From Balanoglossus misakiensis (lineage: Eukaryota > Hemichordata): DNA of 64,000 nt. Shown here one piece after another: positions 32,784-43,645 of the stretch (the first letter of the stretch is position 1; every line of letters begins with the position of its first letter). The notes beneath the pieces are model-generated. The model did not search any database, had not been told where the DNA came from, and was given only the letters and a program-made list of their open reading frames with translations. Location: NCBI GenBank assembly GCA_040954595.2, contig CM082590.2, positions 8,246,001-8,310,000 on the forward strand, given 5' to 3'. A program made the translations under genes and the position numbers.

Positions 32784-35700
32784 ATGGCGACGTCTGTGGG
32801 ACGACAATTCTTTCTCGTTTCGTGCACGTTATTGGCGGCATTGCTGTGCCAGAGATATGCTGTCGTCGACGGTTCTCCGAAGAATGTCTTCAAGTCGTGG
32901 GATCTGCCAGACGACACCGAAGCGAAGAACAACGTACACATGGAAGTTGCGGACGACAAAATCTCCGTCGATGAAGATTTCAACGCCATTTTGGAAAAGG
33001 GGGTTACCAAGGATACGGTCAGGCGGATAAATCGTCACACATTTCTCCAGGCCGAAGCAAATTTACAAGTTAGGAGCAAAGATTCTTTAAGATCCCAAAA
33101 GTCTGGAGATGTACCCTCGAATCCCTTCGACCCTGGACAACCAGCGAAAGGTTTTACAGTTCGGACACTAGAGGGCGAGCTAACATATCCCTCAGATGCT
33201 ATGAAATCGGGCACACCTATATTAGTGCATGTCTTCGACAACCGTTCATCTCTGGTTGAATGTATGTGGACATCGAATGAATCTCTCAGCGCGTTTATCG
33301 CCAACAGTCCGAACAACACACATTACATCTTTCTGTCGCCGTCAGAAGACGCCGAGGGAGACGTCAAGTGGATGAAGAACCAACTTGAGAATATGATGCG
33401 AAAGATGATGATCAACTTAGAAGTCAGGTAGGCACCAATATGTCAGGGATCTAGAAACTTAAGTGGTGGACTATACCCAGATTCAGTGCATGGTTATCAT
33501 ATTCCATAGCCTTATATGTAGAATTTAAAGTACTGTTCAATTTTGTTAGATGATATAAAGAAAACACTCTGTCACTGTGCTTAATTTTTTGGTAGAGCTG
33601 TTCAGATATTTGCAACATAGGACAACAGGACAGCATTGGGATGCTTTTTATATCATAGTTTACTGGAAATTACTGAGTAGGATTGTTCTTTTTGCTTCTG
33701 TTTAGTCCTGTCCATGTGCGTGATTTGCAAAGTCGCCTTCATTACGTCACAACGCCAACATACAACGTGGGTAACTGGATCCCGGCAGTTATGAAGTACT
33801 ACGCATGTCTGGACCATGGGTGTGGTTACGACCAGATTCTGTTCGAGTCAGTCGGTCAGTAATATCAACTGTAGTGTCCTCTTTTTCGACTTTTGAAAAT
33901 AATGTGCGATGCTTTGCATTATTTTCAAATTTTCTGCAAAGAAACGCCATAAAATATTAAATCATTCTAAAAATGACATGAATGAAACCACTATGTACAC
34001 GAAGTTGCTCAGACTGTCCTCATCTTGCGCGACATACCTGACCGACAGAATTCTACTCTTTATGACACCAGATTTAGCTCTTCCACCGGTTGTAGTCAAG
34101 CGTCTGGATGCCAGATACGACTGGTTGCCTTCTCCAGTGTCTGTGATTCAAGACGCGACAGAAATAAGCAGCGGTGGTAACGGTTGCCAGAAATCCGAAT
34201 CCGTCAAGGATCTTATCGCTCTGGTATCCTGGGATGGTCAGTGCAGTTTCTATGAAGCGGTACGAGAAATAAATATTCAGATAAGCCCTCATATGTTAAT
34301 TTATCCCTTTTAGCGGCTCACAAGGACAAGTGTATCACGAGAAACAATTTCAGATACACAGGGAAGATATGCAGAATTATTATCGGTCAACTTCGGCCAA
34401 TTCTATGTCGAAAGTGTTCACAACAGTTGTACTTCACATAACTTTTACTAGGTCTTGAGTATGCAGCAATCCGGGGCACTTGGCGTGATCTTTTACTCCC
34501 AACCCGGCGGTTCCATCCAAGATATGAATTGCCATGGCGACGAGTGCGACTCGAGACTCAGCATTCCGGCGACCATGATGCCTTACAATGGCGAGATTCT
34601 TCAAAGGTAATAAGGACCCGGATGTTGGCCAGCATGAACAAATCACGCTAAACTACTGAAATTGTCGAAAGTTGATGACTATGCACCTTTAAAAAAATCT
34701 GGTAAATTTACATGTACATGTATATGCATTTGGTAACGTATGACGTCACATATACAGGTAGTTTGGAATGTATGCCATCACCAGGGGCCTCATTGAAAGA
34801 GAACTTGAATTTTCACTCGACTATTCGTGTATTCATGTCTTTCAGACTACAAGCCAAGCAAAAAGTGACGGCTACTTTTCAGAACACGCCTTCTGATAAC
34901 TTTTTCTTCGGCATCGACGGAGGAGGTCAGTTGGCAGAAATAGGGTGGCTCTTGTACCCATCCTTGCAGTTTCTGACGTGGCAGGCGCAGTGGTAATTTG
35001 TCCCGTTTTTCTCTAAATTTCGATTCTATAATATTCGCGATGATTCATTTCTGGATGTTCGAATATTCGGGAAATTGGCCGAGGAACTTCGCGCTGTGTT
35101 TACGGTATTTTGAAGATAATCGAAATTGTTAACATGTTTTACTGTAGTAAATGTACGACTTTGCAAACAGGTATGGCCGCAAATGTATTTTAAAGTAATT
35201 TGTGACGTCATTTGACGGAAAACGTGGGCTTTCTGTTGTAGGTTCAACTTCAAGGCCGAGGTTTATCGCAATTTGTCAAAGGAGGCGCTGGTAGTCTCTG
35301 TTTTCAATTTCACCATTATGCAAGGCGATACGGGCGTGGTAGCTACAACCAAACTACCGAAGTTGGAAGAAATGTCGAGGTATTCTCTTGTCGAGCTAGA
35401 CATGTCGTTATCCTGTCCTGGGACACGTGACGAGACCTGTCCTCCTTGGGACCACACAGTGCAGCTGTACGTCTGTTGCGACAAAACATCACCCCTTTGC
35501 GGCATGGAGCTTGGCAGGTGGATCACCCCGTTCAGAAGGTACGGCTGTTTCTATTGGTTAGAAAGTGAAGTGTGGCCATTTTTGACATTAAAGAGCCAGT
35601 GACGTCAGCAAGTTGTGTGACGTCACCGTCTCAAATTTTCCAACAGGCGCATTGGTCGATGGCTGACTGACGTCACACCGCTGTTACCACTCTTCACGTC

Positions 35701-36878
35701 CAACACATGCAACTTGACAATGAAAACTGTTCCATGGGCCAAGGCGTGGAAACCGGCGCTCAATCTCAGGCTATCAGGGTACATGAGCCAAAAAGGTAGC
35801 TAAGTTTACCCTCATTTAATTTTAGATGCACATTCTTAATATTTTACTGATTTAACCACGTGACCGACCGACCAAGCAAAGAGTCAGACAATCAATCGAT
35901 GCAATGATGAAAAGTGACGTAGTTATTATTATTCTGAAGGTACTACATTTTGGAGTTTCAATATATTCCACAAGTTTACCATTTTCCTCTTTCTCAGATT
36001 CTCGTTCCCATAGCAACAACATCCAGCCTTATCAGATCACACCATTGTTTCGCGGGGGCACTTTCAACAAATCTTACAATGCCAAATACTCACCAATAAA
36101 ATTTACTGTGCCAGATCAGGCGAAAAAGGTGGGTGATTGTATATGACCAAATAAGGTAACATCTAATTATGCAGAGCGGCCAAATATGGTATTGCAAGAG
36201 GATGACGGTATGGCCATATAAGGGATAAACAAGTCGACCTGAGAATTATATGAATTTCCTTGCATTCAGGACAAACAGATTGACACTGTCAGGTTTAAGT
36301 AAAAAATTTACATATTCAAATTTTCAGGTTGCCATTGTTGCCGTGATAACCGGACACGGAAGTGACGAAAACGGATGTGGTGAGTTCTGTCCAACTTCGC
36401 ACCATTTTGTTGTCAATGGCAACCACTCAAACAACAGAAGCTTTGATATTGCGGGTGAGTAATGATCTACACATTATTTTATTAATTGTCCTATATATTT
36501 ATCTCCATGGTAACCATGTGTGTAAACATCGCCCTCTAGCGACTGGAGTGACTACAGTAAATGCAAGCAAAGTGTGGGCGCTACAAGTCCAAAAATACAT
36601 CAAATAACATTTTTGCAGGCACTCAGTTGGGATGTGCTGACAATGTCCCCACGGGGGTTGAACCCAACGAGCACGGCACTTGGCTGTACGGACGCGACGG
36701 GTGGTGTGACGGACGGGAAGTTGACCCCTGGGTCATCGACATCACCTCCCAGGTGACCAAAGAGGGCGCTAACAATGTGACGTACTATGGCTGGTACAAC
36801 GGAGGTGACCCTGACCCCCGCGAAGAACCTGGCTACATCATCATGTACTCTTATTTGGTGTTTTACCGAAGTTTTTGA
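32784..36878 (+). CDS. Predicted secreted protein with PA domain and PNGase F-like module
   Basis: Ten exons: 32784-33427, 33706-33854, 34072-34259, 34452-34606, 34846-34992, 35242-35538, 35647-35795, 35998-36128, 36328-36454, 36619-36878. All have GT..AG borders and a continuous frame of 2,247 bp (748 residues). The N terminus (VSCTLLAALLCQRYAVVDG) is a signal peptide. Residues 120-215 (GTPILVHVFD, THYIFLSPSE) look thioredoxin-like. Exons 3-4 (about 265-390) form a protease-associated (PA) domain: KDLIALVSWDGQCSFYEA, SGALGVIFYSQPGG, IPATMM. From about 430 the protein resembles bacterial peptide:N-glycosidase F, which cuts N-glycans from asparagine: LSCPGTRDETCPPWDHTVQ, RWITPF, then HHFVVNG, LGCADNVPTGVEPNEHGTW and GRDGWCDGREVDPW. 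The paired cysteines suit an extracellular or lysosomal protein. The start at 32784 (AACATGG) is preferred to an upstream in-frame ATG at 32763 because it leads directly into the signal peptide. Enzyme activity is inferred only; catalytic residues were not mapped by alignment. Confidence 0.85.
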
Positions 36879-37514
36879 GGTTCTACACGGTGAAAACACA
36901 ATTTGAATATTAGCTATGCAACTAGAATGACGATTTTGCAATTTGGTAGAAATTGGCCTTTTTATACTCAAGAACTTTTCAAACTAGCATCATGATTATT
37001 TTCCTGGAATTTGCATAGTAATAGTCTTCGTAACCTGTTCTTCAAAGAAAATCACCAGCTGCCACCTGAGGGCGCCCTGGACTACGAAGCTTGGGCCAAA
37101 AGTAATGAAACTGACGCCAAAGTTTTTAAAATAACCAGTTTCGAAAATGATCTTCACCTAATGACATTTTAAATGGTCATTTTGGGCCTCTATTGGCCCG
37201 GATTGGCCAAGTGAATTTCGCGAATTTGGCATTTGTCTTGTCTCGCTAGATTCCTGAGTCGCCATCTTGAAATTCTGAGGCCTCTTTGCATGGAAAGTAA
37301 ACTTAACATTGAAATGCTGACCAATAAACTCACCTGAAACTCAGAGAAGCGACATCTGTATTGGCCAAGCGTCTTATTCGGACCGGTAACCTCTGGTGTT
37401 GGTTAGTACCAGGGGGTGCCTAGCCTAGCCGTGTGGGTCAGATGATGAATGGCTGGAACGCAAATCACAGTAGATATTCCCCGGGTCAATCACTACATGC
37501 AGCCGGTGACAATG
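36879..37514. other. 3' flank of the PNGase F-like gene
   Basis: This tract separates two convergent transcription units. It probably contains the 3' UTR of the upstream gene; no exon or repeat was recognised. Confidence 0.45.
37323..37328 (+). terminator. Candidate poly(A) signal AATAAA
   Basis: First clear AATAAA on the plus strand downstream of the stop codon at 36878. It lies about 200 bp before the miR-92 cluster, which is transcribed toward it from the other strand. Confidence 0.35.
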
Positions 37515-37597
37515 GTCGCGACATACAGGCCGGGACGAGTGCAATATCAAGTTTCAAAAGTAAGACATTGCAAAGGTCCCAACCTACACGATCCGAC
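37515..37597 (-). ncRNA. miR-92 precursor, copy 1
   Basis: The minus strand carries TATTGCACTCGTCCCGGCC plus TGT at 37525-37546, the miR-92 family mature sequence (seed ATTGCAC) on the 3' arm. The 5' arm TAGGTTGGGACCTTTGCAA (about 37569-37587) pairs with it in about 10 consecutive base pairs around the GGGA/TCCC block, and the loop is ~20 bases. miR-92 is a conserved bilaterian microRNA that represses mRNAs through its seed. Confidence 0.92.
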
Positions 37598-38039
37598 CAG
37601 ATAATTTTCATGTTGAGCGAAAATCCAACCTGAAAAACAAAACACATTCTCGTTTCCAGTGGTTACTTAAAGTGTCATTAAACTGCCAATGCACATATGA
37701 TTGACAAATTCACTAACAAAAATGCAGAAAAAAGTCACATTTTTGTCGTTTTTTGTAATTTGTCCTTCATAACTGTGTCATACTGGCTTGTAGGTCATTA
37801 GCATTCAGTTCGTTTGTATGCGTTTCTTCATATACACGTACACATGTAGGCAGTAGATATGGTTTCTTTTACTTAGGATTCTCCTTCCAGTACGCCCATA
37901 AGCTTGCAAGGACGTCGTCGTGTGGTGAACACTTCGTGGTGTACATATTTCGTGTAGTGGCTTGTTATTCATCTTTATCCATCTCTCTACGACCACATTC
38001 AAAGTCACAATTGTAGGAAACTTTGGTGCCATTCGACTG

Positions 38040-38120
38040 CATTCTTCAGGCCGGGACCAGTGCAATATTGAATGATAACAGAACACAAAACATTGTACAT
38101 GTCACGGCCTGAACAATACA
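38040..38120 (-). ncRNA. miR-92 precursor, copy 2
   Basis: Mature-like TATTGCACTGGTCCCGGCC plus TGA at 38046-38067 (minus). The 5' arm begins TTCAGGCCGTGACATGTAC, whose first nine bases pair perfectly with CGGCCTGAA of the 3' arm. The mature form differs from copies 1 and 4 at position 10 (G), and the arm has changed with it. Confidence 0.9.
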
Positions 38121-38332
38121 GCTAAATCTTGTCCAGGCATCCCAGGAGACGACAGACCAACAGCTGCCCATTCACACTCTACCCGCCGAGGAATGTAACG
38201 ACCACTTGTGAATTTCTTGAACACAATTAACTCGCCCTCGCAGTGTAGTGGAATGCTTTACGACTTCTGTACTTGGGACGAGGAGAATTCAATATGGCCG
38301 TCTATTACGTCATCCAAGATGGCTGCCGTTAC

Positions 38333-38414
38333 ACGTGCGACGTGCAGGCCGGGACAAGTGCAATATGGCCGCTAACAGTATCATACTTGCAACAAATCCC
38401 AACCTGCACGTTAC
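38333..38414 (-). ncRNA. miR-92 precursor, copy 3 (miR-92a-like)
   Basis: TATTGCACTTGTCCCGGCC plus TGC at 38344-38365 (minus) equals vertebrate miR-92a except for its last base. The 5' arm AGGTTGGGATTTGTTGCAA is also nearly the vertebrate miR-92a 5p sequence. GTGCAGGTTGGGA pairs with TCCCGGCCTGCAC over 13 bp, and two further pairs extend the stem. Confidence 0.95.
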
Positions 38415-38627
38415 AGTCGAAAACATGTCATATTTGCGAACATTTTAAGTCTGGTGTAATAGTGTGAACGATGAGAAGGGCGACAGGTGGACAGGAACTT
38501 GTAAAAATTCAGAAATCATGAACATGCTAATTTATGTTGGTCATGTGACTACGAAATACGATCTTCAGGAAATATCCTCGTTCAGGAACTGCTTTCGCAG
38601 ACAATTGGCTCAAGATGTCAAGTGCCC

Positions 38628-38700
38628 AAATTAGCAGGCCGGGACGAGTGCAATATTTGCCATTCTGACCAACATTGCGCAGATCCTGACCTCCTAATTG
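38628..38700 (-). ncRNA. miR-92 precursor, copy 4
   Basis: TATTGCACTCGTCCCGGCC plus TGC at 38634-38655 (minus). The 5' arm is AGGAGGTCAGGATCTGCGC, and the outer stem AATTAG/CTAATT is unique to this copy yet complementary. It is the most upstream member of the tight cluster in transcription order. Confidence 0.92.
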
Positions 38701-38851
38701 AAGCCAGAGAGAACCAGTGACGTCACTTTTGTTGTCAAGACAACAGCACGATTGTCTAAACTTTTTGAGCCAATATATTTCCACTTAAAATATGACACCA
38801 GGGTTAATGTATCGGCGGGCTAAACTCACAAGACAGCCATTTTTTTCAATT

Positions 38852-38940
38852 GACCCTTTCAACCCTGTTCAGCTCTTCAGTCGTCGAACGTTGCCATGGA
38901 AAATAATGGGTTTAGACGAAACCATTGTGGTGAAAGGGAA
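38852..38940. mobile_element. MITE copy, TTAA/CCCTTTCACC family
   Basis: The left end is GACCCTTTCAACCCTGTTC and the right end CCATTGTGGTGAAAGGGA, with CCATGGAAAATAATGGGTTT inside. It sits about 150 bp upstream of the miR-92 cluster in the sense of transcription. Confidence 0.7.
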
Positions 38941-39511
38941 ACCAAGTTGAAAGATCACACTCACTACAGAGAAAAAGTACAATATACATGACTGTCTGGT
39001 TGTATTAAACGAGCTTATATAATCCACGATGCGCTTTGTACGCCATAGGGAAAATACCAGAAATCGCAGACAAAACACCTCTGTATTTGTGGCTTGATGT
39101 TTATAGGTGCTCCGGGCGACCAGCTGATCGTAGGTTACGTGCGTCTGCGAACAAGGATCACACACCTGTTGGAATGTGTAGTGGAATTCGAGAGATAACT
39201 TGTTCTGTCGCTCGGGGAATAGTCGTTAATAATGTCACGGGATCCTGAGCAGGCCTCATAATATAAATCGCGCCGTCTGTGTACATCGATGTACACGCTC
39301 GGACGAACACGACCAACGTATGTACTTGCACGTAATTCTGAAGTTCACGGCAGCAAATTTGGGTCAGTCTTTGTCTTCTTGACCAGACAAGGTGACTTTG
39401 AAAGACAGTCCCAGCGTACTTTGCCCCACGGGGTAAAAAGGGACAAGGAAAATTGAAAGCAGTCAAAAGTTTTGAGGGGAAAATAAACCAAAATCGCTGA
39501 AAAGTTACGAT

Positions 39512-39533
39512 CATTGCACTCGTCTCAGCCTTA
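39512..39533 (+). ncRNA. Candidate miR-25/92-like sequence, weak hairpin
   Basis: The plus strand reads CATTGCACTCGTCTCAGCC plus TTA, close to miR-25/92 and with the intact seed ATTGCAC. Orientation is opposite to the cluster. Upstream TTTTGAGG can pair with CCTTAAAA, but the middle of the stem pairs poorly by eye, so it may be a decayed copy. Confidence 0.35.
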
Positions 39534-42444
39534 AAAAAAGTTTGTAAAGACTCCAAAAAATGTTGAAGTTCTTCTTTCAATGCAGTTAACAACTCTGGAA
39601 AACTGGTAGATGTAAAAACAAAAGTCTGGCATCTGTGTGACGTTGGGGGTGGTCACCATGGAGACATACAGAGAGAGAGCAACTTCAAGAATCGCGCGGA
39701 CACCTGATTCGGAAAGAACAAAATAAACACAGACAAAAACACACCTTGCGAAAGTAAAAAGCCTGGACATATACCTGTTGACGCGAAGTCTTGCCTTGCC
39801 ATTAACAGAAATATCGATGAAGTTTCTGACGATTTTCATTGCCAAAATGTTGCGTATGAAACGTTTGCAGGGATGGTGTGAAAATTGCCCGTTACAGGCC
39901 GTTCATCAAGGCACGGACATCGAGAATTGTATTGACCTGTCGAGGCAAAATAAAGAAAATGGAAATAGTCAACATTCAGTGGTAACTTAGTACTTCCGAT
40001 TGGCATAATCCCTGTTGTTGTTCGGGGTAGAAGAACTTCGGGTGACCCAGAAGCAGCTGCAAAAACCATGTCAACATTCACCACACGAACAGCAACTGGG
40101 AACGGTTCATTCGCCGATAGAGTCTGCAGCAAGCTAAGCGCGACGACAGCGTGAGAATTTCCAACTGACCACCCCCGTGCGAAGAATGCCCACAGCTCGA
40201 CTGATTTGCATAACAACAGCACAAACGAACCCACTTTCTTTTGTGGTCCGCGACGTCTTGTGAAGCATTGAATACCAACAAAAACTTCACTTTTATTTCG
40301 AAGGCGGTGACGTAATTGCGAGACTTGAATGAGAGTCGTGAAGACAGAAAAAAAGTTTGTCCAACGGGATTTCTTTAGAAACTTTGATAAATTAAAATCG
40401 CACTTGTCCCGATGTCCATTTTCTTCTCTTTCTTGGCCAATAATCTTATTGACGTTCGATATTAAGTCGACCTCCCACACAGGGGGGCCATCTTAGGGTA
40501 TACACTCAAAACTATTTACTGCAAGTCAATGTTATCGATCGGAGAACGCCCAAAACATGCCCTGGATATTTGCACGCCATTTCTTGGCTATGACCATTTC
40601 ATATGTACATATATTTCATCCACAGAAGACGCGGACGCGACTTGGAAAAATTTTCATTTCAATATTCCTGGTAGATGGCTTATATATACGTATTTAACAA
40701 TTATATTGAGGTAAAAAATCGCACTGTCGCTTTCGACAATACTCCAACAAACACGTGCTAAGAAACTTTGCAGGATACTGGTACGGTAAATTCCTACACC
40801 ACTTTTGTGGGACGCTGAAGTATAATTATTTTTTGTTTTCTACCAAAACCATAAACATGTGCATCATCGTTTTTTTTTTCTATTAACCGCGATCAAATCA
40901 ACGATGCATCTCTCGATTATCGAAGAAACATTAATACTAATTGCTTAGGTTATTTTAAGATGACAGCATATTGTTAACATACCGAGAAGATTTAATTAAC
41001 ATTTGAAAGGTGAGGCTTCGTTAAACTGATTTTGGAAACAGAAAGCTTCCGTTGGTGAAACCGATAAAAAATCTGAAATAACAGAACACTGATCAAATTA
41101 ATCGCCTTTCGTTGATATTAAGTATGGCTTCGTTAAGTACTGTCGTGTTTTTGGCTTGCTAAGGGTCGGGGTGATGATCCTGACCCCCGGGTATCCATAT
41201 TTAAATGGCACCGGAAATTGTAAAAAAAAATGCACGCCTGTGTTTGGGAGTTTGGGTCCTACTTGTGAGCGATCGGGTCGGGGTCAACAGTTTGCCTGCG
41301 ACTACTGTATAATGCACTATCCCATATATGATAAGCATATCGTGGAGTGTGGTTTTAATTCACCGATAGGGCAGAAAAAAGTGCCGAAATGCGAGCAGTT
41401 ATACGTGTTCTAATTTTATGACGCCACACTGAAAGATTTCCACGGCCACGTTGTGTTTTTTGGTCCGCTTGAAGAACGCAACTTTTAAGTTCGAAGTATT
41501 AAAACCGTAAGCTGCTCGCACTGGTCAAATTGTCTACCTGTTCCAACTTATCGACAACGCCTAACTTACTCTACGCGTCTGTAACACATATACATACCTG
41601 GTTTCGTGAATTTCGGCTCAGGTTGTCGTTTTTGGGGAAAAGGAACTGGTGGTTTGGTCGTGGCATTGTTCGCGTGGTGGTTGTTGGTCTGACAGCAATG
41701 GAAGCCCTGTTGAGTGCTGAACACACCTATATATAGTACACTCTGTTTGGTTACCTTGCCGGACAGGTCGACATAACAGCGTTGGATTCACCGCGTTATT
41801 TGCAACAAGGGTTTAACATAGGCAGTGGGACGATCCACGAAAGTTTCCAAAAAAGTCGTGGTGTTTCCTCCAACACAGCAAGAACCCGGAGCATTCCCTC
41901 ACACAGGGCCAAAATGCTCTTACTTTTCAGAAATACTCAAGTCTTTTGTGCTACCTGGACCGCTGCATTTTATGGTGAGGGGAACGTGCTAACCTGTGAA
42001 CTATCCTGAATGCTTTACGACTTAATTATTTCGACCTTCACCTGGTCGGCCGTGAACAAATACAATTCTACTGAAATGCGATAAAATAACGCGGTTTCTA
42101 ACAGTTTACAAGAAACGGACGGCAAGATTACGGCAGCCCCACCACCCTCCGTCCCCTAAATTGCAAATGCAAAGCGCTAAAAGTAAGGAAAAGAGCACAC
42201 CTATACAAAACTATTCAACCGTAAACAATGGGTTAGAAATCATTATAAATATGCAAATCACTGCTGTATTGTTGGCGTGGATTGCTTAGCGTTGGTTTGC
42301 TTCGTTGATCGTGTTAGGCGAGAGTCATATGATTTCTGGGGGAGGGGTGGGGAATTTGGGTAGATCAGCATTTTTTCAGCCATTATGCATCATTTTTCTC
42401 CCATACCAGCCCTACTTATTTTCTCAAGGCCACGCAGAAGATTT

Positions 42445-42525
42445 TTTTCCATCCGCACCATCTGCCAACCCCCCCACCACGAAAAATAGACTCCCTTTCA
42501 GAAATCAAATGGTTCTCCCCTTAAT
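42445..42525. repeat. Dispersed repeat shared with 58.53-58.67 kb
   Basis: TTTTCCATCCGCACCATCTG is the reverse complement of a block at about 58548-58567, while CAGAAATCAAATGGTTCTCC matches about 58642-58661 directly. Both sites also have a C run next to the second block. Confidence 0.5.
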
Positions 42526-43499
42526 CACCATCTCCTACACGGTTCATCCCACGCGCTTATTCTTAAAGGAAGGAAAACCACACAAAGGGACGACACACAG
42601 AGAGGTGAAGAAAGCAAGCAGCCATTTCCGAAAATGGAGAGTTTACGACGCTCCAATTGAAGTGGGACTTACACAGCCATTATTAACAAATACTCGCGAC
42701 GTCTGTCGGTGTCTTGAGATTTAACTAACACAATCACACGCCGCAATCATATTTTCTCCAAAATGTCGATAATAAATGAAGAATTTCAATTACCAGAGTG
42801 TTTGCGGTCGAAGGATTTGGTATCATGACCCACATTTTAACGAATCTGAAATCAGGCCAATCACAGACGGCCATACTACAACATGCAAATTAAACTCACA
42901 AACACTGCACCCACGTGGTCAAGAACCAAAGTGCTACCGTCTTGGATTCACAGAAGATACTAGTATACACTCACGAAGGCATGCAGTTGTATTAGTTTGA
43001 GAATATTAAAACAAATCGACGATGAATAACAAATATCAGATGTTTTCAAAAGACAGACAGTAGCTAATACTCATGACGTCAGTACAAGTTATTTCGACGT
43101 TTTCCTCCTTTCTGTGATAGAATACCGCGATAGCACCACTGGCCAAAGTTTTACCAGTCAGACTACACATAGTATTGTCTAATATTATTACCTAACGCTT
43201 AGTCGAGAATATGTTGCAATAGCGAGTGACATAAAACAGAATAAATGGGCAGGGGGTGACAAAATAATAGACCAGGGAACACCTGCTTATCGCCTTCACA
43301 GGTCCGCTTTTGTGAAATCCCAAATCTATGACGTCAAATCAGTGGAATGCGATAACTTACCGGGCTGTGACGACATGATGACGTAAGCGACGCGACTGAG
43401 TGAGAATTTATTGGGCCCGTGCTCGCCTGATGTGTACCGTGGTACATAAATCGTACAATAGCCACTGGTCTGACTCGGCAACCTCACTGTACTGGACCA

Positions 43500-43645
43500 C
43501 ATTTTCTAAGTCAAAATGTGGTGCAATATTTTAACATTTTCGCACATTTTTCTCTAATTTTCCCTCTTAATTTTAGACCAATCGGACATAATTTTCAAGT
43601 GTCTCAATCTCTGAATCAAAATTAGAGAAAGAATGCGGTAAAACT
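43500..43645. repeat. Dispersed repeat, second copy of the 29.95-30.06 kb element
   Basis: Begins with the short palindrome CACATTTTCTAAGTCAAAATGTG, split here as CACATTTT and AAAATGTG, then shows the TAATTTTAGACCAATCGGAC block shared with the MSMO1 intron copy. Confidence 0.6.

Noticed and set aside
43518-43532. GTGCAATATT resembling the miR-92 seed region
   Set aside because: Only about ten bases match, the rest of the mature sequence is absent, and it lies in a dispersed repeat.
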